The notes beneath the pieces are model-generated. The model was given only the letters and a program-made list of their open reading frames with translations. It ran no database searches and was not told the origin of the DNA. From Rhododendron vialii (Eukaryota > Streptophyta > Magnoliopsida > Ericales > Ericaceae): 64,000 nucleotides of DNA. The stretch covers positions 23,839,352 to 23,903,351 of the forward strand of contig NC_080562.1 of the NCBI RefSeq assembly GCF_030253575.1, read 5' to 3'. How positions within the stretch are numbered: position 1 is the first letter of the stretch; each line of letters opens with the position of its first letter. Both the position numbers and the translations under genes were made by a program. This document shows positions 21,017 to 31,637 of the stretch, one piece after another.

Positions 21017-22630
21017 CTAAACCATTTCAATCCCCCGAGATTCATCGTCATCATCAACTTCTTCCCCTTCATTCTCCCTCGACATCTCCTCCAGTGATTT
21101 CCCCTTGGATTCGGGCACCATGAACGTACAAAAAAACCCAACTAAACTGATCCCCCCAAGCACCATCAAAGAATACCTCATCCCAATCCCAGGTGGGTAC
21201 CCCGCGTCCGTCTTATCCTTATCTTGACTCTGCGCCGCGTACAGAAACCCAAACGCCCCGACAATCGCCCCCGCTTTCCCCGCCGCTGCCGACAAGCCAT
21301 GGCACGTCGTCCTCAGCCTCGCCGGGAAAATCTCCGCCGGCACCACGAACGTTGTCGTGTTGGGTCCGAAGTTCGCGAAGAAGAATGTCAAGGCGTACAT
21401 TACCATGAACCCGATTCTGTTGGACTTCAGAGTCCAGTGGTGGTACGGTATCGCTAAGCCGAACATGAAGACGGTCATGAAGAGGAATCCGATCAGTTGG
21501 ATTGTGAAGCGGCCAATTATGTCGATGAGGGTGACGGTGACCCAGTAGCCAGGGACGGTGCCGCAGAGAGCGATGAGGAACTGGGATTTGGAGATGGTGA
21601 AGAGCTCGTCGAGGGCGGACATGGATTTGGCAGGAGGGAGCCAGCCGACGGAGGTGAAGATGTCCTTTTGGAAGAGGTTCTGGCTGTAGTAGGCGATGTC
21701 GAGGAGGAACCAGGTGGTGGTTGTGCCTAGGAGGTGGAGACCGTGGCGGCGCACGAATTGTTTTGAGAACAGCCCGAATGTGTTGTTGGCTTTGCCATCC
21801 GTTTGGTTTTCTTCTAGCTTTTCTGATTTTACCATTTCAATGTCAAGCACTTTGGACATGTCTCTGCAAGCCTTCTCACCATTCTTCGCCACCAAAGCCG
21901 TGTACCGAGGTGTCTCCGGCATCTTACACCTGTAATAGTACGTCAGAACCGCCGGCAACGACCCCACCATCAGAATAATCCGCCACACGTAATCCGCTTC
22001 CGGCGGAGTGGACCCCAACGCATCGACAGAATACGCCGGCGCGTGATAAACATGCCGGAACACAGCCGACATGGCCATGGCCACAAGGCCGCCGGCGAGA
22101 ATCCCAAACCCCTGCATGGCAAAAACCGCCGCCACAAAGGCGCCGCGCGTCTTCTTGTTCGCGTACTCCGCCATGATGGTGGCTGAGAGCGGGTAGTCTC
22201 CGCCGATCCCAAACCCTAACCAAAACCGGAAAAAACACAATGTTCCTGTGACGGCGGTGGGAGATTTTCCGATGGAAAGTCCAGAGGCGATGGAGCACAC
22301 GAACATGAGCAAGAGCGTGGTTCCGTACACGTTTTTCCTTCCCATCTTGTCCCCTAGCCACCCGAAGAAGAGCTGGCCGGCTAGGGTTCCGACAAGGGCG
22401 ACACCGGTGACGGCTGCAGCAGCGTTGGGTGGGAGAGTTCCGGGTTTCGGGGAGCCGTCGACGTGATAGTAGATGCGTCCGAGGAGTTTGGTTACGAGAG
22501 AGATACAGAAGAGGTCGTATGCGTCGGTGAAGAACCCCATCCCGGAAATCACCACAGCCTTGACGTGGTACCATTGGATTTTGGAGTTGTCCAGCACCTT
22601 GAGTATTTGGTTTTGCTGCTCTCTCGCCAT
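21017..22630 (-). CDS. PHT1: High-affinity inorganic phosphate transporter, PHT1 family
   Basis: The intact 537-residue single-exon frame belongs to the PHT1 family (major facilitator superfamily), plasma-membrane H+/phosphate symporters for uptake or internal redistribution of phosphate. The family signature [13 protein letters not shown] is at residues 143-155, with Ala where Ser is usual before the Glu. Other landmarks are [10 protein letters not shown] (32-41), the MFS loop [10 protein letters not shown] (90-99) and Gln173 in [17 protein letters not shown] holds Trp307 and Asp311, which match conserved family positions, and FGPNTTTF contains the conserved Asn. Hydrophobic segments fit 12 membrane helices, with a hydrophilic loop at about 245-295 between helices 6 and 7. 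The acidic C-terminus is usual. Length and start agree with family members (about 520-550 residues). Which PHT1 member it is, and whether it is root or mycorrhiza specific, cannot be told from sequence alone. Confidence 0.97.
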   Translation of the reverse strand: MAREQQNQILKVLDNSKIQWYHVKAVVISGMGFFTDAYDLFCISLVTKLLGRIYYHVDGSPKPGTLPPNAAAAVTGVALVGTLAGQLFFGWLGDKMGRKNVYGTTLLLMFVCSIASGLSIGKSPTAVTGTLCFFRFWLGFGIGGDYPLSATIMAEYANKKTRGAFVAAVFAMQGFGILAGGLVAMAMSAVFRHVYHAPAYSVDALGSTPPEADYVWRIILMVGSLPAVLTYYYRCKMPETPRYTALVAKNGEKACRDMSKVLDIEMVKSEKLEENQTDGKANNTFGLFSKQFVRRHGLHLLGTTTTWFLLDIAYYSQNLFQKDIFTSVGWLPPAKSMSALDELFTISKSQFLIALCGTVPGYWVTVTLIDIIGRFTIQLIGFLFMTVFMFGLAIPYHHWTLKSNRIGFMVMYALTFFFANFGPNTTTFVVPAEIFPARLRTTCHGLSAAAGKAGAIVGAFGFLYAAQSQDKDKTDAGYPPGIGMRYSLMVLGGISLVGFFCTFMVPESKGKSLEEMSRENEGEEVDDDDESRGIEMV

Positions 22631-22779
22631 TGATAGGCGCGTGTTTGAGAGATCGAGAGGGAGCCCTAAGTACGTACGTATTTCTAATTATATGCTGTGA
22701 ATTAAACTCTCTAGAGAAGTGAATTTGAAGTAGAGAGATGGGAACTCTGTGTTGAGAAATTTAGGGCTGATCGTGTCCG

Positions 22780-22787
22780 TTTTATAG
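22780..22787 (-). promoter_or_regulatory. TATA box of the PHT1 gene
   Basis: On the minus strand this reads CTATAAAA, about 150 bp upstream of the start codon. That leaves a leader of roughly 120 nt rich in CTCT, as in many plant genes. It is the best TATA candidate near the gene. Confidence 0.65.
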
Positions 22788-23125
22788 TAGTTGGACATCC
22801 GTATCCTACTCCTAGTTGGACTGGAACTCTGTGTCTAATCCAATTCTAATGCGGTAAAGGGAGGACGTAATGTACTTATTCTACGTGGATGAGCCGTGAA
22901 TAAGGTTTGTGTAATCTAAGCCGTTTGTTTTGACGATCAATGGTTCAAATTTAAAAAAAAAAAAAATCCTTCTAGAAAAGAGTTAAACTCCTTTACCGAA
23001 GAGTTAAACTATTTTAGCGAATAGTTTTTAAAAAATTCGGACCGTCCAAAATACTTTTGGACACGCGCCATTGACCTCCGTAAAGTATATTTAAGGCTCC
23101 ACCATAAAAAAGTTTTTTCACGACT

Positions 23126-23133
23126 GAATATTC
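23126..23133. promoter_or_regulatory. P1BS-like site (GNATATNC) upstream of PHT1
   Basis: The palindrome GAATATTC fits the PHR1-binding consensus GNATATNC, so it reads the same on both strands. It lies about 495 bp upstream of the transporter's start codon and 35 bp from a Stowaway MITE. P1BS sites are common in PHT1 promoters and mediate induction under phosphate starvation. The motif is short, so chance occurrence is possible. Confidence 0.6.
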
Positions 23134-23167
23134 CTGTTGTTACTTCCCCAACTACCTGAAACAAATA

Positions 23168-23376
23168 CTACCTCCGTACCACTTTAAAAGTATCCTATGG
23201 GAATTCAAGCATTTTCAAACTTTCAAAAAAAATAATTTTATAAATTATTTTTTACACCAAATTAAAATACTTATTGAATACTTTTATTTGGTGTAAAAAA
23301 ATAACATATAAAAATATTATTTTTAAAAGTTTGAAAATGCACGTTCTCGAATATTTAAAGTGGGATGGGGAGGAAG
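23168..23376. mobile_element. Stowaway-like MITE, 209 bp
   Basis: The left end reads CTACCTCCGTACCACTTTAAA and the right end inverted reads CTTCCTCCCCATCCCACTTT, with TA on both sides (23166-23167 and 23377-23378). The AT-rich centre has inverted arms TTTTAAAAGTTTGAAAATGC and a mirrored copy. This matches Stowaway (Tc1/mariner-derived) elements. It forms the distal edge of the PHT1 promoter. Confidence 0.78.
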
Positions 23377-23689
23377 TACTACTAAGTACTGCGTATTCCT
23401 TTAGAAATGGGTAATTTCAAAAGATCTAATTATTCAGTGCTCATGATTATCGTCACATGTTGCTCAAGAACACTCCACACCACATATTTTTATGGGACTC
23501 ACAACTCAATGTATGAATACTATCTAAATGAATGGTGTTGGAGTGATCGGAGCACCACGTGGCGGTACACTGAACCACTAAATAATTTCACTTTTGAAAG
23601 AGTTGGTAATAAATAACAATTTCCTTTGTCCAACCATTATGTTGTCGATCAACTTGTCTCGAAGTTAGTTCAGTATACACTTGATATAC

Positions 23690-24721
23690 ACTCCATTCGA
23701 GACAGCTTCCGAGTCCAGGTAAATTCTGGTGATGCGATCGTGTTTTGGGAACATATTTGGTTAGGTGAGTCTTCTTTGAAAGAAGATTATCCCATACTGT
23801 TTTCTTTATCTACGCAAAAAGAGGTGCTGATCAGTAACTTGAGGGCTGAGGGATCATGGGATTTGTTTTTCAGGAGAGACATGTTTGGGCGAGAGAAGTA
23901 AGAGATGGATAACTTGAAACAGAGACTTCAACGAGTTATTCTAAACCCATCGAAGCCTAACACCTTGCAATGGAGATAGACGGGTGATGGAATTTTCTCT
24001 GTCAAGTCAGCTTATGGGCAATGGGAATTGCTAACGCACTCGAGCAGTGAGCTGCTGGTTCTCTTTGGAAGAATTTGGGCCATCCTAAGGTGGAAATCTT
24101 TGCTTGGATGGCTGTAAAGGAAAGAGCGGTAACCAGGTCAATCCTTCTCAGTAGAAACTTAATCAGTGAGATCCAATTAGCTTTGTGCCCCCTATGCTCC
24201 TTAAATCTTGAAACTCATTAGCACCTGTTTCTCCATTGTCATTTCTTGTGGAGTGTTTGGTCGATAATCCTAGACTGGTGGAACATCAAATGGGTTTGCC
24301 CAATCTCTGTTCCAGAATTAGCAAATTGGTGGTTTGCTAATGGATTTTACAACATGGAGAAACATGTATAGGAAGCTTGCTTCTATGCAACGTTGTGGTC
24401 CCTATGGCCGGTGAGGAACGACTGTATCTTCAACAATTCAACGAAACAAGCTTGGGAGGTGGGGGATTTAGTCAAAACTAGAGTGGCGATGTGGATGAAG
24501 GCAAAGCTCGACATCAAAGTTTACACCATTGAGGAGTTCAAGATTTTCTTAACTGTATCTGAAAATTGAGATTGTAACCTAGTTTTGAGGGGAGCTTCCA
24601 ATTGTCGGTTGGATGCGGTTGTAAATTTGGGATCAGCCAAGATCTGTCTGTGGTTGCTTTTTCTCGGTGTATCCCTTTCGAGTTTTATAAATTGTTTCGT
24701 TTGCCGAGCAAAAAAAAAAAG
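23690..24721 (+). mobile_element. 5'-truncated LINE (L1-type) 3' end with zf-RVT region and poly(A)
   Basis: Broken plus-strand frames translate to the C-terminal part of a plant LINE reverse transcriptase protein: SGDAIVFWEHIWLGESSL, DGIFSVKSAY, then LGHPKVEIFAWMAVKERA and CPLCSLNLETH*HLFLHCHF. The last is the 'zinc-binding in reverse transcriptase' motif, with Cys-x2-Cys and His-x4-Cys-like spacing. Stops and shifts are present. The unit ends in a 12-base A run at about 24710-24721, as expected of a LINE 3' end. The 5' limit is approximate and no target duplication was identified. Confidence 0.85.
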
Positions 24722-25152
24722 AACATTCACAATGGTAATAATCAAAATCAATAACCAAAATGTGTCACGTCAGCATTTGATTATCCATTTAGTCCATAAT
24801 CAAACTTAACAACCTCTACCACCACATTGGTTATTATTGCGTCTCTAACAAAACAAAAAAAAACCCCTCACAATATACAATGCACATTTGTCGAATCACA
24901 AACGAGTTCCAATCGCACACTTGACCATACCAAATTATTCGTCTCGATGAGACGATTCCATTGTGAGGTGTTTTTGAGTTATTGAGTTTTGATTATTGGT
25001 AAAAATTGTTAAGTTTGGTTATGGAATGGGTGAAATTTGGTTATTTGCTAAAAGATTTATAATTTTGCTTATTACAATGTGGGATGTTTTTTTAGCATTG
25101 TTGTTAAATTTGCTTATTCACACCCATTTACTTATTACAATGGGGATACTCT
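24722..25152. mobile_element. Probable MITE-like repeat bounded by CACAATGG / TACAATGGGG ends
   Basis: The left edge has CATTCACAATGGTAATAA. The right edge inverted reads AGTATCCCCATTGTAATAAG, which looks like an imperfect inverted terminus. Between them ATAACCAAA/TTTGGTTAT motifs recur in both directions and there is no coding frame. A short target duplication could not be settled, so the class is open (Harbinger-like is one option). Confidence 0.45.
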
Positions 25153-26137
25153 AAGTTGAATATAGTTTTGTGCTTGGCAGGTATTATGAAGGTTAATTTA
25201 AATGTAGAACAAAATGAACGTAGTGAAAAGGAAAAATATTGCAGCTTAAGATCTAAGTTTCAAGCCTTAGAGGAACAGTTTTGTTTCTCTTAATTTGGAC
25301 AAGATAATATATACCATGAAGCATGGATTATTTCTCCCTCGATAATGAATATAGACAGGACCACATTTTTTTTCTCATTAATCGTGGTCAAACTTGTAAA
25401 TGGCTTTGTAGGCTTGTCTTTCAAAAGCTTTCTATACAGACTCTATTACAAGTTTCCAAAAAAAATAAAAAAACCATAAAAATCTCTCTAGAGGATTATG
25501 TGGAAAAAAATTTCCAAAGAAGAAATAAATCTCCAAAAAAGAAAATAAAGAGAAAGGAGGGAAGAAAGCTAGCTAGGGGATCGATAAGGAAAGAAGAAGC
25601 AAAAGGACATGCCAAGAATTTCAACCGGCAACACCAATTCTGAAATGGTGCCGATCATCAAAGTGTTCTCGAAATATGGCCAAAAAATTGAAAATAGACC
25701 GAATGGAAACGCCACCACCCCTCCTATATTTGGGATATATAAAAGTTTATCGATTAAATATAATCCATGCATGCCTAACTCTCAAATACATAACTATTTT
25801 GCAGTATTATTATAGCTTGTAGCTAACATATTGCGGTTACATTAATTGAAAGATTCTTAATTTGTTACAACTTACAAGACTAGCGGTGGATCCAATACCC
25901 TAATTTAATTTATTTGCTTAACAAAAATCTGAAATTTCTTTACTTTTTCATTTAGTATTCTCATTAAAAAAAAAAAAATCCACGTGATTTTAGAACGATC
26001 TAACGTCACTGTACACAGCAAGAGGACATCGATTTCGTAATTTTTTTCCACCGTTTTCGGAAGACAAAATGGAGATAACATATGTTTTCGGCTCACTTCC
26101 CCATAAAGGAGAACATATTACAAACAGCTACTTTTTT
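25153..26137. other. Unassigned AT-rich intergenic sequence
   Basis: I see short open frames without recognisable domains and no repeat structure. The frame at 25323-25643 is lysine-rich low-complexity sequence and is not supported as a gene. Confidence 0.4.
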
Positions 26138-26240
26138 ATTATGGCACTTCAAAATTTGTCTTTTAGTATAAAAATTATATACATAGCAAGAACACTAAAA
26201 GACAATTTTTGGAGTGGCATCATAAAAAAATAGAGTGCCA
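26138..26240. repeat. Small foldback (inverted repeat) element
   Basis: TATGGCACTTCAAAATTTGT (about 26141-26160) is mirrored, with a few changes, around 26200-26225 (ACAATTTTTGGAGTGGCATCA). CTTTTAGT/ACTAAAAG extends the stem toward the loop. The RNA or DNA could form a hairpin of about 35 bp. It is probably a short MITE remnant. Confidence 0.6.
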
Positions 26241-26593
26241 AAATCATTTTTCATTACAATATGCAGTGTAAGAGCATTTCTTTTTCTTTCTTGTCGTACT
26301 TGTATTTCAAATCATAGTTCTTCTCACTATTGCGAATCCGTTTTGCAATTTTGAAAAGGCCAGGATCATATATATCAAAAGGGATTCTGGATGAGTTATT
26401 GAATTTAAATGGTAACGCTCTTTTAAATCGTTTTTCTCTTCCACTAATGGTGGGATAAAGGGAGTTGAGTACGATCTAGCTATCATTTGTGCCTACTTCA
26501 TGGTTTGATCTTGGTTTCCTATAAGAGCCTCTAGTATTAAATCTTCAACGGGTATGATACCTGTCCTCGTTGTTGATCTACTTTTTCGTAGTA

Positions 26594-26789
26594 CTTCATC
26601 CGTCCCACTTTGTTTGTTTCTTTTTAGACTTTTGACGTACCAAATTATTTGTGACTCATAAAAGTTTCATTATTATCCTTTCTGTTTTTAAAAAATTTTG
26701 CATTGAAAAATTAAAAAAATAATTGTGATTATTATGTTCCTAAAAAATTAAAATACAAAAAATGGACAAACAAATTGGGATGAAGAGAG
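26594..26789. mobile_element. Stowaway-like MITE, 196 bp
   Basis: The left end is CTTCATCCGTCCCACTTTGT. The right end inverted is CTCTCTTCATCCCAATTTGT. TA duplications flank it (26592-26593 and 26790-26791). The interior is AT-rich with mirrored arms. It lies about 0.6 kb upstream of the RING gene. Confidence 0.75.
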
Positions 26790-27312
26790 TACGTGTCATT
26801 GAGTATGCTAGTGCATATGCTCGTATGTAGATTTTGGTAGCTCTTGTTGTATCTTGTGATAAAATCTTTGTATTGCATTTGGGCTTGTTGCATGGAATGA
26901 AATTTCCTTTTATTTAAAAAAAAAAAAATTTGGGTTCAAATTATTATATAATTTGATTGATTTGCCGGGCCTAGTCCAAACAAATAGTTAGTCTAAAACC
27001 ACACTCATGCACGCAAGTGTGTAAGTTCCACACACACTTGGAGCCCACACACTTGTTAGTGTGGGTGTGATGTGTGATTGGGTGTAGTTATACGAAGAAT
27101 AAGTGCTAAGTTAGCCGTTGCCATTCCCTCCAAATTTAAACTTAACAGAAGCTTGTGAATTAGAAATGGAATTAATCCTTGGCACCTCACACACTTATCC
27201 GTCCCATTCCAAGGAAGAAAGAGAAGAATCGCTTTTCTAGACTCCAAAAAGCTATCCTGTTTCTACCAATCACATTCATCTACATGCCTACCTAAAAAGT
27301 TGTGGTATACTA

Positions 27313-27323
27313 CTATATATATA
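27313..27323 (+). promoter_or_regulatory. TATA box of the RING-H2 gene
   Basis: CTATATATATA lies about 90 bp upstream of the start codon at 27405, which allows a leader of about 55-60 nt. It is the only strong TATA-like string near the gene. Confidence 0.6.
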
Positions 27324-27404
27324 GTAGAACCAATTTGACATTGCCTCTTCTATTTTGTATTCTGTTTTTCTAGCATACAAAAAAACGCAACCCATCATCG
27401 ATCG

Positions 27405-28334
27405 ATGTCTTTGAGCCCCCCTCCTCCTCCTCCTCCTCCTCCTCGTGTCGAGCCAACCAACGCCAACAACTCAAACTTCCCGCTATACTGGTGCTACCAT
27501 TGTCACCGAACGGTCCGTATTTCCTCAGAAAACCCATCCGAAATCATCTGTCCCCGCTGCTTCGGACAATTCCTGTACGAGATTGACATAGCCAGACCCT
27601 TTTCCGTCTTCGATTTCACCCAATTCGATCCCTCCCCTGAAGCCAGAATACTCGAAGCCCTCTCTCTCGTGCTCGATCCCCTGATTGGCGACAGATCAGA
27701 TAATGATGTTGCTGGTGCTGGTTTGACAAGTAACCGCCGTGGCCGTCACTGGCCATGGAGGCGAAACCGGGTCGTGTACGACACCGAGGATCACTGGGGA
27801 CCAGAGAGTGGAATCCTCGCCCGCCCTCGTTCTGGCTGGATAATCCTCGGGCCATCATCAGGCCCTTTACATGTTGGACGACGAAATTCACCAACGGAAG
27901 GGCTAATACCTCCGAGGCTTAACCCTCAGGACTACTTCGTGGGGCCAGGATTTAGTGAGTTGATCGAGCAACTGACTCAGAACGACCGACAAGGTCCTCC
28001 TCCGGCGCCTGATTCGGCTATAGATTCTATGCCGACGGTAAAAATCACAGCGGATCATCTGGGTAGCGATTCGAGTTGCCCTGTTTGTAAGGAGGAGTTT
28101 AAAGTTGGCGGGGAAGCGAGGGAGATGCCTTGTAAGCATATATGCCATTCTGAGTGCATTGTGTCTTGGTTGAGGCTCCACAACTCTTGTCCTGTTTGTC
28201 GGCATGAGCTTCCGGTTGCGACAGATCAGAGTGGTGGAGTTCAAGTTGACGACTTTGAAGATTCTTCTCGTGGCGAAGAAGCTAGGAACCGGAGGAGGCG
28301 CCTGAGGTTGAGACGATTTGCAGCTTCTTTGTAG
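27405..28334 (+). CDS. RING-H2 E3 ubiquitin-protein ligase (RING1/RHC-like) with N-terminal zinc ribbon
   Basis: The intact 309-residue single-exon frame predicts an E3 ubiquitin ligase that would recruit an E2 through its RING. A nine-Pro run at residues 5-13 precedes an N-terminal zinc ribbon, with Cys pairs at 30/33 (YWCYHCHR) and 49/52 (CPRCFGQFL). The middle is disordered and Arg/Ser-rich, with FVGPGFSELIEQLTQND at about 180. The RING-H2 domain spans 225-265: Cys225, Cys228, Cys243, His245, His248, Cys251, Cys262 and Cys265 form the full C3H2C3 set, with the Trp255 expected for E2 contact. The C-terminus is an Arg-rich tail. The architecture and length match the RING1/RHC1A/RHC2A group. 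Substrate and pathway cannot be inferred. The start codon is the first ATG of the frame and is followed directly by the conserved N-terminus. Confidence 0.96.
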   Translation: MSLSPPPPPPPPPRVEPTNANNSNFPLYWCYHCHRTVRISSENPSEIICPRCFGQFLYEIDIARPFSVFDFTQFDPSPEARILEALSLVLDPLIGDRSDNDVAGAGLTSNRRGRHWPWRRNRVVYDTEDHWGPESGILARPRSGWIILGPSSGPLHVGRRNSPTEGLIPPRLNPQDYFVGPGFSELIEQLTQNDRQGPPPAPDSAIDSMPTVKITADHLGSDSSCPVCKEEFKVGGEAREMPCKHICHSECIVSWLRLHNSCPVCRHELPVATDQSGGVQVDDFEDSSRGEEARNRRRRLRLRRFAASL

Positions 28335-28843
28335 CCGTTCCGCTTGAGGTACCGACCATTTCATACCCAGGGTGATGTTAATTTTACTACTGATGGCTGT
28401 GAGTTAAATTTTCTTACTCAATCTTGGAGTTTATGGTATATAACTGGGAAAGCCATAAGTCGCAACCCCTTGAAATTTTAGATTCTATTGATTGTTTGTG
28501 TCTCTGTGTTATGGTTTGGATTATGTTTTCGTAACTTGAAGATTGAGTTTGGATGTTGGATTTGTGGAGGGATTGGTTTAGGGAGGAGAAGAGGAATGTA
28601 AAGGTTATGCAAAATTAAAGTTCAATGTTTTTCTGTTTCTTTTTCCCCTCCGCATATCTCTATTCAAATCCAGGATTCATACACAACCGGAAGTGTTCAT
28701 ATTCCGAACGTAACACATGACACTGATACCATTGCAACAGAAATAACTGATGTGTCTTACGAAACCAAAATATGATTCATAAATCAGAGACCGTCTTAAT
28801 AAAACAATTTGGCTGGCCGGGGCACCCAACTTAAAAATGTGTG
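28335..28843. other. 3' flank of the RING gene, no further feature
   Basis: This holds the presumed 3' untranslated region of the RING gene. AATAAAAC at about 28798 is a possible but distant poly(A) signal. No other gene or repeat is evident. Confidence 0.4.
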
Positions 28844-29197
28844 TGCATGGGCAGGGGCGGATCCACCTTAGAGCTCGTGGGGTCACGTGCTCCCACGCCC
28901 TTTTTAAAAAAAAAATTTCCAGATTTTATATATATATACATACACACACATATCTCCTACATGTTTTTTGCAAGCGAAAGGACATGGGTTCGAGTCTAGT
29001 GGCACTGCTTTTGTTTTAAGTCGTAATTTGTAGAGTTAATAATTTGTACAGTGGTAAGTGGCATTCTTTGGGAAAGAACTCTTTCGTTTTGTTTTTAGTC
29101 AAATTCTAGAACTCTTTCACAACCAATGTTTTTAGTTAATATTTGTACATTTTGATCCCTGAAAGTTGTCCTTGTAGAGTTAGTAATAGGAAAATAG

Positions 29198-30870
29198 GAG
29201 AAATTATTCGTTGCCTCAAGGGCAAGAGGCAACACGTCATTTTTTCCAAGGTGGTGCCTCTCACCAATCAAAATCAACCATGTGGGTTAATTGCACTCTG
29301 AAAGTCTACTTGGGGCAGTAAAATATCCACTGACACACATTTCTCTCTCTCCACCATGACACAACCTTTCTCTCTTTAAAATAGACCTGTACACCTAAAA
29401 ATTCAAACTAGACGTGTACACCAAAAAATTCAAACTTAAAGTTCTGTTATGTAAAAGTAGAAGAAGCAAAGACCCACGAGATTAATTTTTGGGTTTTATT
29501 TTGTTTTGCTTTTATTTAAAAAAATATTTGGATAAAAATAGTAATTTTATTTTTTTGATTTTTTTGGACAAGACGAATCAATAATCCATAAAATGTAGGT
29601 GCAAAACTAACAAACGAGATTTTTTTTATAAGGACAAAACAAGAAAAAAACCCAAAATTTGTTGAGTTCCGCTAAGAGCTATTTGGGATTTTTGTTTTGT
29701 TTTGCTATTATTCATATTTTTTGCATTTGTTAGTTTTTTGGGACAAACTTTTATGGATTATTGATTCGTCTCCAAGAGAGGAATCGAAAAAATAAAAATT
29801 ATGATTTTTATCCAATATTTTTTCAAATATCCAAGATAAAGCCAAAAAAAACCGGTTTAAAGTAAAAATTATGACTTTTACCCATTTTTTAAAATATACA
29901 AGATAAAGCCTAGTTTTGTGGGCTTTATCTTGGATATTACAAAAAAAAAATTAGGGTAAAAGTAAAAAAATATTATTTTTTCAATTTTTCTCGTCCAGAC
30001 GAATCAATAATCCACAAAAGTTTGTCACAAAAATTAACAAACACGAAAAATATAAATAACGACAAAACGACAAAAAAAACCCCAAAAAGCCCTTAGCGGA
30101 ACTCAACGGATTTTGAGTTTTTTCTTGTTTTGTCCTTATTCAAAAAACTTTTACGTTTGTTAGTTTTGCGCCTAACTTAAACAGATTTTGATTCATCTCA
30201 TCAAGACAAATTGAAAAAATAAAATTATGATTTTTACCCAAATATTTTTTTAAAATATCCAAAATAAAACCCAAAAGCCATATTTCAACGAATATTTGGT
30301 TTAAAAGTCTTAACTTTTTACTTTTTTGATTCGTCTTGGCGAGACGAATCAATAATTTACAAAAATTAGGTACAAAACTAATAAACGCAAAATAAAAATT
30401 GAATAAGAAAAACAAGAAAAAATTCAAAAATCTTAGGAAAGTTTTGTTGTTTGAATTCAAAAATACTTATTTCCGGAGCAACCGTAAATAAGAGTTTACA
30501 GCGCTCAATCGCGACCGTCCAAAAGTGTTTTGGCGGTCTGGATGCTAATAAAACTTTTTCGGGAAAGAATTAAAATTTTCCCCGAAAATATTTTATTAAA
30601 ATCCGGACCATCCAAAATATGATTGCGATGGATTACTATTATAAACAAGTTGTTTCCGACCAGAAATAAGTAAGGATGTGTCTTAGTGGAGTGGAGAGAG
30701 AAAAGTATGTGTCGGTGCATATTGGAGTAGTATTCAATGCATGGTAGACAGACTGACAATTTTCCCGAAGGCTGTTTTTGATTGGCAAGAGGCACCACTT
30801 GGCAAAATGATGCCCTTGGGGCAACGACGAATAATTTATCGGACCTTGGGGCAACGACGAATAATTTATC
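29198..30870. mobile_element. Mutator-like non-autonomous element, 1673 bp, 9-bp TSD, nested
   Basis: It is flanked by GGAAAATAG (29189-29197 and 30871-30879), a 9-bp duplication typical of Mutator-like elements. The left end is GAGAAATTATTCGTTGCC. The right end inverted is GATAAATTATTCGTCGTTGC. The interior is very AT-rich and full of mutually inverted blocks such as GACGAATCAATAATCCA and GAGTTCCGCTAAG/CTTAGCGGAACTC, so much of the element could fold on itself. It has no coding capacity. It sits inside the hAT element at 28852-31097. Confidence 0.85.
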
Positions 30871-30873
30871 GGA
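30814..30873. repeat. Perfect 30-bp tandem duplication at the Mutator-like terminus
   Basis: CCTTGGGGCAACGACGAATA begins at 30814 and again at 30844, and both copies run through AATTTATCGGA. The right terminus of the element is therefore doubled, with only the outer copy next to the target duplication. Confidence 0.9.
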
Positions 30874-31105
30874 AAATAGATGATGAATATATGATAATTT
30901 TGTTTTAACTCATATAGTCGAGGTGCCCAGTTTGTCCAAGTAGCTTTCATTAAAATACATATATACTTCAAAATTATTACATCATCGTGAATGCTAAAAT
31001 TATTTTGTTGTGAATGCACTTAACTATAACTCATATATTACGGCATTACAAAGAAAATCGGTGCCCCCACTATGTCAAATTTCAGGATCTACCACTGTGC
31101 ATGGG

Positions 31106-31497
31106 GTACGTGTGTTTGGCCACTCCACGTGTGCTGTGCCCTAATGTATCTTGTTGGATGAAGTATATACATATGTGAGACTTGCCAAAAGTGGCGTACA
31201 TGTGTTTAGGATTGGAAGTTCGATGAAGTGTCTGACACATATAGTGGACTAGAATGAATTGTTTCAGCTTCGCAGTTGCCTTCATAACAGGCTCTCTCTT
31301 TGCCAAAAATATATCCAGAATTTGGAAGAAGTCAACTTTCAAGATGGATAGACAGACAGAAGAGAAAGTCTCTAATGTACATATAGACTCCGAACCAAAA
31401 TAAAATACATCACGTCGTTGTTTTCATGATAAAGCCCACAACAAAAACAGGGAAAATATATATAGCAGAAACCCGAGCAATAAGTGGCAAAAAGAAC
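31106..31497. other. Unassigned intergenic sequence
   Basis: An 86-codon minus-strand frame (31082-31342) overlaps the hAT end and shows no known domain. I do not support it as a gene. Nothing else is seen. Confidence 0.35.
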
Positions 31498-31637
31498 TGG
31501 ATACTCTAACAGGAGATCGATGATCTTCTTGTCCGAGGAATCTGACTATATATGTTTCTACAGTTTTTGGATACTCTAACAGGAGATCGATGATCTTCAA
31601 TTATCCGAGGAATCTGACTATGTTTGTGCAGTTTTAA
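31498..31637. repeat. ~70-bp tandem duplication
   Basis: TGGATACTCTAACAGGAGAT starts at 31498 and again at 31568. The two copies continue to match (GATCGATGATCTTC, TCCGAGGAATCTGACTAT) with a small indel. Confidence 0.85.

Larger units (their letters stand above)
28852..31097. mobile_element. Non-autonomous hAT element, 2246 bp, 8-bp TSD TGCATGGG
   Basis: The exact duplication TGCATGGG flanks the unit (28844-28851 and 31098-31105). The left end is CAGGGGCGGATCC. The right end inverted is CAGTGGTAGATCC, an imperfect hAT-type terminus. There is no transposase inside. A second transposon (29198-30870) makes up three-quarters of it, so the original element was only about 560 bp. Confidence 0.88.

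Noticed and set aside
21193..22574. Long open frames overlapping the phosphate transporter on both strands
   Set aside because: They are side products of the GC-rich PHT1 coding sequence. None has a recognisable domain, while the 537-codon frame is conserved end to end.
27616..28364. Minus-strand frames opposite the RING gene
   Set aside because: Shadow frames of a real coding region, without domains.
31082..31342. 86-codon minus-strand frame beginning within a hAT end
   Set aside because: No domain and no promoter context; it overlaps the element boundary.
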